From Zobellella endophytica (GTDB taxonomy: Bacteria; Pseudomonadota; Gammaproteobacteria; Enterobacterales; Aeromonadaceae), in assembly GCF_003012775.1 (NCBI RefSeq), contig NZ_PXYG01000001.1:620001-684000 (forward strand): DNA of 64,000 bases. The letters are read 5' to 3'. Numbering within the stretch: the first letter of the stretch is position 1; every line of letters starts with the position of its first letter. Position numbers and translations under genes: made by a program. The notes under the pieces were generated by a model. That model was not told where the DNA came from. It worked only from the letters and a program-made list of their open reading frames with translations, and searched no databases. This document shows positions 7,113 to 17,669 of this stretch, one piece after another.

Positions 7113-10100
7113 TGAATACCAGAATGATGCTGCTGGCCGGCCTGTTTGTTCCCTTGCCGGCCCTGGCCGATGCGCCGACCGGGCTGTTTCCCTACGCGGC
7201 CCAGAGCCACGCCGCCGATGGCGAATTGATGATGGACTGGAGCACCTCGATCACCGGGGCCAGGGTGATGAACGACAAACCGGGCTACCTGGATTTCCGG
7301 CGCAGCGATGGCACCCTGCGGGGCCATTGCGACGGCGTGACCTGTGCGCTCAGCGGTGCCACCGGGCCGGGCTATGCCTTGCCCGCCTTCAATGATGCAC
7401 CGGTGGCGCTGCCGGCGTTTCAGACCACAACAAGCAGCAAGGACGCCGTCTGTACCGGCTCGGGGACCCTGTCGTACCGCGACAGCGCCTACCGTCAGGT
7501 CAGTGTGGGTGGCAGTTGTCGCCTCTACCTTGCCAACGATGGCGACACCCTGGTACGGGATTCGCTGTCGGCCAGTGGCAGCGGCACACTTTACCTCGAA
7601 GCGGGCAACTACTGGGTGGACTCGTTCAGCCTGTCCGGCAGCGGCAAGGTGGTGGTCACCACGCCGGGGGACGTCAACCTCTACGTCCGGGACCAGTTGG
7701 CGCTGGCAGGCAGCGAGCCCCTGGGCAGTGAGGCTTCCCGGGTCAACGTGATGTTCTACGGGGAGCATGATATCGCCTTGACCGGCGGCCTGAGCTGGCA
7801 CGGTGATCTGTACAGCCGGGGCGAAGTGGTGATCGGCGGCAGCAGCGAGGTGCATGGGGCGGTACAGGCCCGGACGCTGAAGCTGGAGGGCAGTGCCCGC
7901 CTGCATCAGCCCGGCGATGACTACTGGTTCGAGGAGCTGGAGCTGGCCGGCAGTGCCCGCCTGCTTCCGAGCGGGGACGGCCTGACCCGGATCTTGGTCC
8001 GGGACGAAATCGGGCTGCAAGGCAGCGCCGTCTTGGGCCAGGAAGGCCAGGCCCTGCTGCTGCTGGTGCATGGCGAGCGGGACGACGACGGCGATGACGG
8101 CGAGGTGGATCTGGACGGCTCGGCCGCCATTTACGGCCACCTCTATATCCAGGGTGATCTGGAAATGGACGGGGCGACCCGAATTTACGGCGCGGTAAAC
8201 CTGGGGGATCTGGAGATGGACGGCAGCTCGGCCATCATCTACCGCGAGCTGGAGGCGGCGGTGCCGGCGGGAGTCGACCATTATGAACTTCATTTCAACA
8301 GCTGCAGCAGCCTGCTGACCGTCAAGGCCTGCGCCGACACCGGCTGCTCGCTGCTGTATGACCGGGAGGCGACCGTACATGTCAAGAATCAGGGGCATCC
8401 ATCGCGGGATCTGCACAAGTTCCGGGCCTTTGTCGGGCAGGCCAGCCAGGATATTTCCAGGGAGGCCGATCGGCTCGGCTATCGCTTCGTGCTTGGTTAC
8501 CAGGCGACGGGCAAGGGTAACCTCGATCCCAGGCCGGACAATGACCTGGTGTGTTACGTGGACGGTCGTCAGAGCTGTACCGTCAATGGTCGCAGCCATG
8601 GCACCGGCTTCGGCAGCCTGACGCTGGACGTCGACACCGGTTATGCCGGCGATACGGCGCCCCTGCGGCTGAGCGGCGGTTGCCTGGCACAAGGCGGCGA
8701 GGCGGAAGTGGAAGTGCGCTTCGATGACAATTCCAGCGACAGCGCCACGCCCCTGACCCTGAGCTGGCCGGGTAACAGCGAGACCCTTTACCCGGGCCAG
8801 GGCAAGACCCTGCTCCTGCCGGTCACCGGGGCGACCATCGGTTATCCCCTGGCCGATCTGTTGTCGCTCAGCATCCGGGAAATCAGGGCGGATGGCTCCA
8901 GATCGGATCCGATTTCCGACCAGGCTGCCTTCGTGCCCAAGGCCTGGCGGGTGGAAGAAGCTGCCGATTGTGGCGGTGACCAGGGGTTCAGCTACGGGGA
9001 ACACGGCAGGGGTTGTCCTGTACTGGCGGTAGCCGGGGAGCCTCTGGGGTTCGCCGTCTCCGCCCTGGACAGCACCGGCGAGGCGCTGCCGCTGGACTGG
9101 CTGGCCGGGCAGCTGGATAACCCCTTGGTCAGTCTGCAATTGCGCAACGGTCAGCGTACCCTGTTCAGCCGGGACTACGGCCTTTCAGGTTTCGAAGCGA
9201 CACCCGGCGAGGTGGGAGTGGTCAGGGTGCTGGCTTCGTCCTGGCGTGCCGGCTATATCCCCGGTGAGGACGCCGGCCTGGTTACCGAAGGGGATGCCGC
9301 CACCATCGGCCGTACCGTGCCGGCCCGACTGGCGATTGTCGACAGCCGGACGGGACAAATACGGGGTGGGGTGGCCCATGCCGGCAAGGCGGTGGCGTTC
9401 GAGCAGTTGCCGGCCTTTACCATCCGGGCCTGTGCGGCGGGGCAGGACGATGATGATGACTGTCACCTGACCGGCTATAGCGGCGAGTTTGCCGGTGGCC
9501 TGGAGGACAATATCCAGCTGGTGTTGGAAGCGGAACTCGACGAACCCATTGCTTATGTGCTGGACGAGCCGACGGCGGGGCAGCATCGACTAACTCTGGT
9601 CAACGACACCTTGGTGTTCGCCAAGGTGGCTCCTTTCCCCGAGACGTCCCTGGCACTGCCGTTGCGTCTCGATATCGGTGAGCACGATCTGACCGGCGGC
9701 GATCAGGGGCAGGTGGCGCTGACCGGTGAGTCGGACAGGCTGCGCTATGGCTTCCTGGTGCTGGAAGACACCGAACTGGCGGTCGGGGAGGCCGGCGAGA
9801 TGGCCGCCCGCTTCTATTACTACTCGACGGATACCGATACCCGGCTCAAAGACGAGCAACAGCCCTTCGCCCTGGCTCCCTCGGCGGCACTGACGGTGGC
9901 CCCCGCGCTGCAGCCAGCGCTGTCGCTGACGGTGGCCGAGCAGGCGATACGGGTGGCCCCCTATATAGTGCCGACCGAGGTTGAGGTGGAGGTTGAGGCG
10001 CCGCTCTGGCTGCAGCCTTATCGTGATGGGGCCCTGGCCAGCCCGGCCGGCACCTTGAGGGTCCTCGAAGAAGGACGCAGGCGGGCCAATGATCGCACCT

Positions 10101-10126
10101 TCAACCGGCGGGAAGTGATCCGCTGA
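7109..10126 (+). CDS. mshQ: MSHA biogenesis protein MshQ (large exported, DUF6701-type)
   Basis: A 1005-residue protein with a cleavable signal peptide ending near PLPALADA. From about residue 120 to 390 it has short repeats of the type LxGSAxLxxxG (for example LEGSARLHQPG, LAGSARLLPSG, LQGSAVLGQEG, LDGSAAIYG), which suggest a stacked beta-helix like those of polymer-forming or adhesin proteins. The C-terminal half resembles the DUF6701 region of MshQ proteins. It is the last gene of the MSHA operon, its normal place, and ends just before a terminator. MshQ is thought to act at or outside the outer membrane, possibly at the pilus tip, but its exact role is not established. Start: ATG ATG pair overlapping the mshP stop. 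Confidence 0.8.
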   Translation: MMNTRMMLLAGLFVPLPALADAPTGLFPYAAQSHAADGELMMDWSTSITGARVMNDKPGYLDFRRSDGTLRGHCDGVTCALSGATGPGYALPAFNDAPVALPAFQTTTSSKDAVCTGSGTLSYRDSAYRQVSVGGSCRLYLANDGDTLVRDSLSASGSGTLYLEAGNYWVDSFSLSGSGKVVVTTPGDVNLYVRDQLALAGSEPLGSEASRVNVMFYGEHDIALTGGLSWHGDLYSRGEVVIGGSSEVHGAVQARTLKLEGSARLHQPGDDYWFEELELAGSARLLPSGDGLTRILVRDEIGLQGSAVLGQEGQALLLLVHGERDDDGDDGEVDLDGSAAIYGHLYIQGDLEMDGATRIYGAVNLGDLEMDGSSAIIYRELEAAVPAGVDHYELHFNSCSSLLTVKACADTGCSLLYDREATVHVKNQGHPSRDLHKFRAFVGQASQDISREADRLGYRFVLGYQATGKGNLDPRPDNDLVCYVDGRQSCTVNGRSHGTGFGSLTLDVDTGYAGDTAPLRLSGGCLAQGGEAEVEVRFDDNSSDSATPLTLSWPGNSETLYPGQGKTLLLPVTGATIGYPLADLLSLSIREIRADGSRSDPISDQAAFVPKAWRVEEAADCGGDQGFSYGEHGRGCPVLAVAGEPLGFAVSALDSTGEALPLDWLAGQLDNPLVSLQLRNGQRTLFSRDYGLSGFEATPGEVGVVRVLASSWRAGYIPGEDAGLVTEGDAATIGRTVPARLAIVDSRTGQIRGGVAHAGKAVAFEQLPAFTIRACAAGQDDDDDCHLTGYSGEFAGGLEDNIQLVLEAELDEPIAYVLDEPTAGQHRLTLVNDTLVFAKVAPFPETSLALPLRLDIGEHDLTGGDQGQVALTGESDRLRYGFLVLEDTELAVGEAGEMAARFYYYSTDTDTRLKDEQQPFALAPSAALTVAPALQPALSLTVAEQAIRVAPYIVPTEVEVEVEAPLWLQPYRDGALASPAGTLRVLEEGRRRANDRTFNRREVIR

Positions 10127-10164
10127 GGCGAGTCGGTTCCGGCCGCCGCCCGGGCCGCCCGCCC

Positions 10165-10200
10165 ATAAAAACGCCCCGGCATCGACCGGGGCGTTTTTAT
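10165..10200. terminator. Bidirectional terminator between mshQ and glpD
   Basis: A near-perfect hairpin: AAAAACGCCCCGG and CCGGGGCGTTTTT around the loop CATCGA. With A-runs on one side and T-runs on the other it can end transcripts of mshQ rightward and glpD leftward. Confidence 0.9.
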
Positions 10201-10212
10201 CTCGGCGACGGC

Positions 10213-11730
10213 TCAGCCGGCCATGCGGTCCTGGCTGATCCCCAGTGTGCCGTGCAGGTAGGCCTGCAGCCGGGCCTTTTCGCCCTCCTGCAGGTAGAGG
10301 CCGAGCTTGCTGCGGCGCCAGATGATGTCTTCCACCGTGCGGGCCCACTCGTGCTCCACCAGGTAGTCCACTTCTTTCTGATGCAATGAGGCGCCGATGG
10401 CCGGGCCCAGGTCTTCCAGCCGGGTGCAGCCGTCGAGGAAGTGGTGGCACAGGTTGCCGTAGCTACGCACAAAGCGCGTGAGCATGGCCTCGGGCAGCCA
10501 GGGGAACTGCTGCCCGAGCGTGGCGGCCAGGCTGCCGTGATGCTCGAAGTTGCCGCCGGGCAGCGCCGCCGTCTTGGTCCAAGGGCCCCTGGCCTCGGGA
10601 AAGAAGCGGCAGACGGCGTTGGTGGCCGCTTCCGCCAGCTTGCGGTAGGTGGTGATTTTGCCGCCGAATACCGACAGCAGCGGCGCTCCGCCCTCGGGGG
10701 CGTCCACCTCGAAGCTGTAATCCCGGGAGGCCTTCTGGGCGTCGCCGTGTTCGTCGTCCATCAGCGGCCGCACCCCGGAATAGGTCCACACCACATCGGC
10801 GGCGCTTATCTTGCGTTTGAAGTGGGCATTGACCACGGCGCACAGATAATCCACCTCTTCCCCGCTGATCGCCGCCTCGGCCGGGTTGCCGTCGTAATCC
10901 ACGTCGGTGGTGCCCACCAGCGAGAAGTTGTCCTCGTAGGGGATCACGAACACGATGCGGTTGTCTTCGTTCTGCAGGATATAGGCCTCGGGCTCGTCAT
11001 GCAGGCGCGGCACTATGATATGGCTGCCCTTGACCAGGCGGATCTGCTTGGGCGCCTGGAGGGACATGGTCTCGTCGAACAGTTTGCTGGCCCAGGGACC
11101 GGCGGCGTTGACCAGGGCGCGGCAGCGGTAGCGCTGCTGCCGGCCGGTGTCGGTATCCTGCAGGGTCACCAGCCAGAGGCCGTTCTGCCGCTCGGCCCGG
11201 ACGCAGCGGGTGCGGGTCCTGATGTCGGCGCCGTGCTGACGGGCGGCCATGGCGCACAGCACCACCAGGCGGGCGTCGTCGACCCAGCCATCGGAATACT
11301 CGAAGCCCTTGGTGATTTCGCTCACCAAAGGGCTGTTTTCGCCGAAGCGGATACCGCGGGAGCCGGGCAGCAGCTCCCGTTTGGCCAGGTGGTCGTACAG
11401 GAAGAGGCCGATGCGGATCATCCAGGCCGGGCGCAGGTGCGGGCGGTGGGGCAGGCGAAAGCGCAGCGGCCACATGATGTGGGGAGCGTTGCGCAGCAGG
11501 GATTCCCGCTCGGCCAGGGCTTCCTTCACCAAACGAAACTCGTAATGTTCGAGGTAGCGCAGGCCACCGTGGATCAGCTTGCTGCTGTTGGAGGAGGTGG
11601 CGGAGGCCAGATCGTTCATTTCGCACAGCAGCACCTTCAGCCCCCGGCCTGCCGCGTCCATGGCGATGCCGGCGCCGTTGACGCCACCACCGATAACCAT
11701 CAGATCATGAATGGTGTGCTCAGCTGTCAT
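10213..11730 (-). CDS. glpD: Aerobic glycerol-3-phosphate dehydrogenase GlpD
   Basis: A 505-residue FAD-dependent membrane-associated dehydrogenase oxidising sn-glycerol-3-phosphate to dihydroxyacetone phosphate and passing electrons to quinone. The N-terminal Rossmann fold has LMVIGGGVNGAGIAMDAAG, followed by SATSSNSSKLIHGGLRYLE, hallmarks of GlpD. The C-terminal DAO_C domain is complete. The length matches the family (about 500). The start is the ATG behind AGGAG (MTAEHTIHD); an upstream in-frame ATG would add 23 residues unlike the family. It is transcribed divergently from glpR, and GlpR-like boxes occur in the shared upstream region. Confidence 0.97.
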   Translation of the reverse strand: MTAEHTIHDLMVIGGGVNGAGIAMDAAGRGLKVLLCEMNDLASATSSNSSKLIHGGLRYLEHYEFRLVKEALAERESLLRNAPHIMWPLRFRLPHRPHLRPAWMIRIGLFLYDHLAKRELLPGSRGIRFGENSPLVSEITKGFEYSDGWVDDARLVVLCAMAARQHGADIRTRTRCVRAERQNGLWLVTLQDTDTGRQQRYRCRALVNAAGPWASKLFDETMSLQAPKQIRLVKGSHIIVPRLHDEPEAYILQNEDNRIVFVIPYEDNFSLVGTTDVDYDGNPAEAAISGEEVDYLCAVVNAHFKRKISAADVVWTYSGVRPLMDDEHGDAQKASRDYSFEVDAPEGGAPLLSVFGGKITTYRKLAEAATNAVCRFFPEARGPWTKTAALPGGNFEHHGSLAATLGQQFPWLPEAMLTRFVRSYGNLCHHFLDGCTRLEDLGPAIGASLHQKEVDYLVEHEWARTVEDIIWRRSKLGLYLQEGEKARLQAYLHGTLGISQDRMAG

Positions 11731-12046
11731 GTTTCTCTTCTCCTGTAGGGAGGCCAGTACCGGAGCACCGCGTCCCTGTGCGTTATCGATGGGGGTCATA
11801 TTCGGTCACCATAGATGGATTATAATCTTCGAAAAAGAAAATAACCAACCACAAAACAAACATCAAGTAACTTTTTTCATTCTTTTGGACGATTTTTTAA
11901 CAAATTGGTGGTGCTTGATGGGAGTTTTGTGTTCGAAATGAGACATTTGTGATATTGGCGAGCACCGGGGCCCGGCCGCTGTGCATTTGGGTATTGAACG
12001 AGTACAATCGGGCGATGAAGTTTCATCCATTACAGGGAGTTACCGC
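11731..12046. promoter_or_regulatory. glpD/glpR divergent promoter region with GlpR-like boxes
   Basis: Non-coding, AT-rich stretch between two divergent genes. Leftward, a TATAAT (minus strand, 11819-11824) could be the glpD -10 element. It is overlapped by a degenerate GlpR-like box, ATCTTCGAAAAAGAAAAT (11825-11842). A second, better match, TTGTGTTCGAAATGAGACAT, lies near 11927-11946 and could serve glpD repression from a distance or glpR itself. A TGTGA half-site follows at about 11948. The E. coli GlpR consensus used for comparison is roughly ATGTTCG-N4-CGAACAT. No gene is seen in this stretch. Confidence 0.5.
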
Positions 12047-12808
12047 GTGAAGCAAACCCTGCGTCATCAGCAGATCCTGGAGTTGCTCAAGCAGAAAGGC
12101 TTTGCCAGCACCGAGGATCTGGTTGCCCAGTTTGACGTGAGCCCGCAGACCATTCGCCGGGATCTGAATGATTTGGCCGAACACAACCGCATCCGCCGGC
12201 ATCACGGCGGGGCCTCGCTGATGTCGAGCACGGTCAACGCCGCCTACGATTCCCGCAAGGTGATGTATGCCGGGGAGAAGGACAGCATAGGTCGGGCCAT
12301 CGCCGCCGAGATCCCCGACGGCGCCTCCTTGTTCATCGACATCGGCACCACCACCGAGGCGGTGGCCAAGGCGTTGCTCGATCACCAGGAACTCAGGGTG
12401 ATCACCAACAACATCCATGTGGCCAGCATCCTCAGCCAAAAAGAAGACTTTACCGTGATCATCGCCGGCGGCGAGGTGCGCAACCGGGACGGCGGCATCG
12501 TCGGCGAGGCGACCCGCGACTTCGTGCAGCAGTTTCGCACCGACTACGGCATCATCGGCATTTCCGGTATCGACACCGACGGCTCCCTGCTCGAATTCGA
12601 CTACCACGAGGTGCGCATCGCCCAGGCCATCATCAACAACAGCCGGCAGGTGTTCCTGGCCGCGGACCACAGCAAGATTGGCCGCAACGCCATGGTCAAC
12701 CTGGGCCATATCAGCCAGATTACCGCCCTGTTTACCGATGCCCCGCCGCCGGCCTCGCTGCAGAAGATCATGGAAGAGCATCAGGTCGCCTGCCATATCG
12801 CCCACTGA
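12047..12808 (+). CDS. glpR: Glycerol-3-phosphate regulon repressor GlpR
   Basis: A 253-residue DeoR-family repressor, the same length as E. coli GlpR (252). The N-terminal winged helix-turn-helix (STEDLVAQFDVSPQTIRRDL, about residues 19-38) is followed by the DeoR sensor domain with FIDIGTTTEAVAKALL, FTVIIAGGEVRNRDGG and LGHISQITALFTDAPPP. The inducer is glycerol-3-phosphate. The start chosen is GTG behind CAGGGAG with 7-bp spacing, because the protein then begins VKQTLRHQQI, matching the E. coli start MKQTQRH; the upstream ATG would add 22 residues. It lies between glpD (divergent) and glpK (convergent), so the regulator sits amid its targets. Confidence 0.95.
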   Translation: MKQTLRHQQILELLKQKGFASTEDLVAQFDVSPQTIRRDLNDLAEHNRIRRHHGGASLMSSTVNAAYDSRKVMYAGEKDSIGRAIAAEIPDGASLFIDIGTTTEAVAKALLDHQELRVITNNIHVASILSQKEDFTVIIAGGEVRNRDGGIVGEATRDFVQQFRTDYGIIGISGIDTDGSLLEFDYHEVRIAQAIINNSRQVFLAADHSKIGRNAMVNLGHISQITALFTDAPPPASLQKIMEEHQVACHIAH

Positions 12809-12828
12809 GCGAACCGATTAAACGGAAA

Positions 12829-12846
12829 GGGCGCCTCGCGGCGCCC
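12829..12846. terminator. Hairpin between convergent glpR and glpK
   Basis: A 7-bp perfect stem (GGGCGCC and GGCGCCC, loop TCGC) lies between two converging genes. T-rich stretches follow on the plus strand (TATTTTCGTTTTC) but the tract is broken, so termination may be only moderate. Confidence 0.6.
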
Positions 12847-12865
12847 CTGGTATTTTCGTTTTCGC

Positions 12866-14401
<1,536 letters not shown>

Positions 14402-15256
14402 TCAGGCCGCGGCATTGCGTTCCTGGGCGGTGTTCTGTTCGGCGGCTTGCGTGGCCTCCGCTGTCGCTGCCGGCAGGAAGCGGGCGATGGTGTTATCGTA
14501 CAGCCAGGCACCCAGGCAGGCCCCCGCGATGGGGCCGAGAATGGGTACCCAGAAATAGGGGTTGTCACGCCCGCCGGTCAGGGCCATATCGCCCCAGCCG
14601 GCCAGCCAGGCGAACAGCTTGGGGCCGAAGTCCCGCGCCGGGTTCATGGCAAAGCCGGTCAGCGGGCCGGTGGCGGCGCCGATCACCGCGATCAGCAGGC
14701 CGATCAACAGGGCGGCAGCCATACCCTTGGGGCCGCCGTTGCGATCGTCGGTCAGCGCCAGTATCGCCATCATCAGCACCGCCGTGATGGTCAGCTCCAC
14801 CATGAAAGCATGGCTGTTGGACAGCAGGCTGTGCGGATAGGTGGAAAAAATACCGGCCAGGGCCAGACTCTCCTGGCTGCCCCTGAGCACGCCCGCGGCC
14901 TGTTCCCATTCGATGAACAACGGCTGGTACAGGCTGTAGACGAGGGCGGCAGCCGAGAAGGCGCCCGCCAGTTGCGCCCCTATATAGGGCAGCACCTTGT
15001 GCTTGTCGAAGCCCCGGAACAGGGTCAGCGCCAGGGTGACCGCCGGGTTGATATGGGCACCGGACACGCCTCCCGCCACGTAGATGGCGATGGCCACGCC
15101 CACGCCCCAGCTGATACTGATTTCCCAGAGTCCGAAACTGGCATTGGCCACCACCAGGGCGGCAACACAACCGGCGCCAAAGAAGATCAGCAATCCGGTG
15201 CCGATAAACTCCGCAAGGCATTCTCCGAACAGGGTGTTTGGTCGTTTGATAGACAT
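14402..15256 (-). CDS. glpF: Glycerol uptake facilitator GlpF
   Basis: A 284-residue aquaglyceroporin of the MIP family. Both NPA boxes are present (GAHINPAVTLAL and GFAMNPARDFGP); the NPARD form of the second box is typical of glycerol facilitators. Six membrane-spanning segments and two half-helices can be traced. The protein passes glycerol across the inner membrane by diffusion and feeds GlpK, encoded just downstream. The C-terminal tail is alanine-rich and polar. The start is taken at MSIKRPNTLF, behind a GGAG-TAGGA stretch; an upstream ATG would add ten residues. Regulation by GlpR and CRP is suggested by sites upstream. Confidence 0.95.
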   Translation of the reverse strand: MSIKRPNTLFGECLAEFIGTGLLIFFGAGCVAALVVANASFGLWEISISWGVGVAIAIYVAGGVSGAHINPAVTLALTLFRGFDKHKVLPYIGAQLAGAFSAAALVYSLYQPLFIEWEQAAGVLRGSQESLALAGIFSTYPHSLLSNSHAFMVELTITAVLMMAILALTDDRNGGPKGMAAALLIGLLIAVIGAATGPLTGFAMNPARDFGPKLFAWLAGWGDMALTGGRDNPYFWVPILGPIAGACLGAWLYDNTIARFLPAATAEATQAAEQNTAQERNAAA

Positions 15257-15308
15257 TTTCCTACTCCATTGTGTGTGTACAGTCATCCTGTCACCTTGAT
15301 TCTGAGTT

Positions 15309-15330
15309 ATTTGTTCGAATTCGAAAATAT
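15309..15330. promoter_or_regulatory. GlpR operator upstream of glpF
   Basis: The near-palindrome ATTTGTTCGAATTCGAAAATAT matches the GlpR operator pattern (key bases TGTTCG, AATT, CGAAAA). It lies 53 bp upstream of the glpF start, the place expected for repression of glpFK. Confidence 0.75.
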
Positions 15331-15344
15331 AGTGTTGGCGAATT

Positions 15345-15360
15345 TGTGCTCTTGATCACT
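15345..15360. promoter_or_regulatory. CRP (cAMP receptor) site upstream of glpF
   Basis: TGTGC-TCTTGA-TCACT fits the CRP consensus TGTGA-N6-TCACA with two end mismatches and AT-rich flanks. It lies just beyond the GlpR operator, the same arrangement as activator and repressor sites at E. coli glpFK. Confidence 0.65.
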
Positions 15361-15620
15361 TATTTTTGACTTTTCACCTTCGTTGTAACACATGGGCATC
15401 ATTTTCCTTGTGCTGCCGGTGTGCCGTAATGTGCTGGTTATTATGTCAATTATCGTATTTGAGAGGTGTTTGCCGGATGTTTATCGTCGTGTTCGGGCTT
15501 CGATCGGGATAAGTTGTTGTCAGTTTTTCTTGTCTTTTGCGAGCGTGGATGTATTTTTATGTTCGAATTTGGTCGTTTTGGTTTGGGCGCTGTCGTTGCC
15601 GGCGGAGAAGGCGACCTTTG

Positions 15621-15645
15621 GCCGGGTGGATGCCCGGCTTTTTTT
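15621..15645 (+). terminator. Orphan terminator in the chemoreceptor leader
   Basis: GCCGGG and CCCGGC around TGGATG are followed by seven T, a good intrinsic terminator on the plus strand. No rightward gene lies upstream of it, because glpF is divergent, so it sits in the 5' leader of the chemoreceptor gene and may act as an attenuator. Confidence 0.7.
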
Positions 15646-15668
15646 AGTAGAACGACAAGGAGGCCGTG

Positions 15669-17669
15669 ATGCCACTCAGGCTTAAAACCCGTTACAACCT
15701 GCTGCTCCTGCTGTTTATGGCCGGGGTATTGCTGCTGACCATCGCCGGACTGCGCTGGCTGCTTACCCCCAGGCTGATGGCCATGGAAAGTGAACTGGTT
15801 CGCCACGAACTGGTACGGATCGGCGAGACAGTGCAGCGGGAGCTGGCCCAGGTACAGGCGCAGCAACGGGCCATCACCCAACTGGCACCGACGCTTGCCA
15901 GCGACCAGATCGATGCCCAGTTACCGAGCCTGCTCGATCAGTACGGCGAGCTCAAGGTATTCGGCGGCGGTATCTGGCCATTGCCGGAGATGAGAACCCC
16001 GGGACGGATCAGGCACAGCACCTTCTATCATCGGGACTCGACTGGCGGCCTGGTCATCAACCGCTACTGGAATTCCGCCGAGGCGCCCGCCTATTACCAA
16101 CAGCCCTGGTACCGCAATGGCCGTGACGCACCCGGGGGGCAATGCGCCTGGGCCAAGGCCTACCGGGACGACGCCAGCGCCGAGCCGCGCACCAACTGTG
16201 CCATGGGCATTTACCGGAACGGCGCCCTGTACGGCGTGGCCACCATCGATGTGACCCTGGGCTTTTTCAACGAACTGGTGCGGCGCAGCGAGCGGCAGAT
16301 TGGCGGCCAGGTGCTGATCCTGGAACGGGATGGCACCCTGGTGGGCACCGGCCCGGCCCTGAGCAGCGGCGCGGTACTGGCACCGGTGGCCGAACTGGCC
16401 GGCCAGGCCGACATCACCCGCCAACTGGCAAAGCTCGGAAGCGGACTGGCCCGGGCCGGCAGGGAGCGGATGGCGTACCGGGGGGCCGACGGACAGGACC
16501 TTACCCTGTTGCTCGAACCCATCGCCGGCACGCCCTGGCTGATGGCGGCCAGCCTGCCGTCCACTCTGCTGCAGCAGCAGAGCCAGGCGTTGGTCCGCCT
16601 GCTGCTGTGGTTTCAGGTGCCGGCCTTGCTGCTGCTGTTATTGGTGGTGGCCCTGGTGCTGCACCGCCTGATGGGACGGCTGGTGGCATTGAAGGGCAGC
16701 ATCGATCTGCTGTCCGCCGGCGAGGCGGACCTGACCCGGCGCCTGGTGATCGGCCGGGGCGATGAAATCGACGACATCGGCGCCTCGGTGAACCGCTTCA
16801 TGGCCTATCTGCAGCAGATGATAGGCCGTATCGACCAGGCCAGCGACGATATCCGGCAGTCGTTGCACCGGCTGAGGGAGGGCGCCGGCAACAGCGGCGC
16901 CGTGCTCGGCGCCCATGCCCGGGAAACCGAACAGGTGGTGACCGCCATTAACCAGATGAGCGCCACCTCCGACGAGGTGGCCGGCAACGCCAATGACACC
17001 GCCGATTATATTCGCGCGGTCAACCGGCAGGCCGAGGCATCGCGGGCCCTGGTGCAGCGGGCCTCGGAGGCGGTGTCGGCGTTACTGGACGATGTCGACG
17101 GCACCGCCGGGCAGGTGGGGCTGATGCGTGAGACGGTGCAGCAGATCACGCCCATCCTCGACAGCATCACCGGCATTGCCGAGCAGACCAAGCTGCTGGC
17201 GCTCAACGCGGCCATCGAGGCGGCGCGCGCCGGCGAGCAGGGGCGGGGCTTCACGGTGGTAGCGGACGAAGTGCGGGCACTGGCGGCGCGCACTCAGAGC
17301 AGCACCGAAGAAATCGGTGCCAGGCTGGGGCAACTGACTGGAGGCGTCTCGGCGGTGGTGGCGGCCATGGCGACCACCCGGGACAGCTGTCACGCCACCG
17401 CCGGCCATACCGTCGCCGTCAACCGGAGCCTGGACGAGATGGCGGCGGCGGTCCGGCATATTCACGGCCTGAGCAGCCAGATCGCCACCGCCGCCGGGCA
17501 GCAGCGCGCGGTGGCACGCCAGGTGGATGAAAACATGGTCAGCATTCGCGACATGGTCGCCTCCCTGGTCAGCCAGGGACGGCGGAACGACGAGGCCAGC
17601 GCCACCCTGGCGAGGGCCAACGGCGAGCTGGAGCGGCTGATCCGCGACTTCAATACCGGCGCTACCTGA
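15669..17669 (+). CDS. Methyl-accepting chemotaxis protein
   Basis: A 666-residue membrane chemoreceptor. A first transmembrane helix at about residues 9-33 and a second at about 306-332 enclose a periplasmic sensor domain of roughly 270 residues, with a Cache-like pattern ([12 protein letters not shown], and [12 protein letters not shown] before a second lobe). A HAMP region follows. The cytoplasmic signalling tip is conserved at about 495-541 ([20 protein letters not shown], then [12 protein letters not shown]). The ligand cannot be read from the sequence. The start is the ATG five bases after AAGGAGG; a GTG directly before it is too close to the ribosome site. There is no C-terminal CheR-binding pentapeptide. 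Its 3' end overlaps the convergent mepA by 8 bp. Confidence 0.93.
   Translation: MPLRLKTRYNLLLLLFMAGVLLLTIAGLRWLLTPRLMAMESELVRHELVRIGETVQRELAQVQAQQRAITQLAPTLASDQIDAQLPSLLDQYGELKVFGGGIWPLPEMRTPGRIRHSTFYHRDSTGGLVINRYWNSAEAPAYYQQPWYRNGRDAPGGQCAWAKAYRDDASAEPRTNCAMGIYRNGALYGVATIDVTLGFFNELVRRSERQIGGQVLILERDGTLVGTGPALSSGAVLAPVAELAGQADITRQLAKLGSGLARAGRERMAYRGADGQDLTLLLEPIAGTPWLMAASLPSTLLQQQSQALVRLLLWFQVPALLLLLLVVALVLHRLMGRLVALKGSIDLLSAGEADLTRRLVIGRGDEIDDIGASVNRFMAYLQQMIGRIDQASDDIRQSLHRLREGAGNSGAVLGAHARETEQVVTAINQMSATSDEVAGNANDTADYIRAVNRQAEASRALVQRASEAVSALLDDVDGTAGQVGLMRETVQQITPILDSITGIAEQTKLLALNAAIEAARAGEQGRGFTVVADEVRALAARTQSSTEEIGARLGQLTGGVSAVVAAMATTRDSCHATAGHTVAVNRSLDEMAAAVRHIHGLSSQIATAAGQQRAVARQVDENMVSIRDMVASLVSQGRRNDEASATLARANGELERLIRDFNTGAT

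Larger units (their letters stand above)
15257..15668. promoter_or_regulatory. glpF / chemoreceptor intergenic region
   Basis: A 412-bp non-coding stretch between two divergent genes. Besides the GlpR and CRP sites on the glpF side, it holds a second TATGTTCGAATTTGG box (about 15558-15572, one good GlpR half-site) and a rightward terminator hairpin close to the chemoreceptor start. An AAGGAGG ribosome site lies at 15657-15663. A small overlapping open frame here has no Shine-Dalgarno site and no recognisable sequence, so no gene is called. Confidence 0.5.

Noticed and set aside
6923-9139. A 738-codon minus-strand frame opposite mshP and mshQ.
   Set aside because: No ribosome site; the plus-strand genes are part of a tightly overlapped operon, and the translation looks like GC-skew noise.
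15405-15620. c-di-GMP riboswitch (GEMM) in the chemoreceptor leader; the pilin leader at 4219-4371 was checked too.
   Set aside because: The conserved aptamer bases and paired arms could not be found in either leader.
15392-15685. A 97-codon frame in the chemoreceptor leader.
   Set aside because: No ribosome site, runs through the terminator hairpin into the chemoreceptor gene, and no recognisable sequence.
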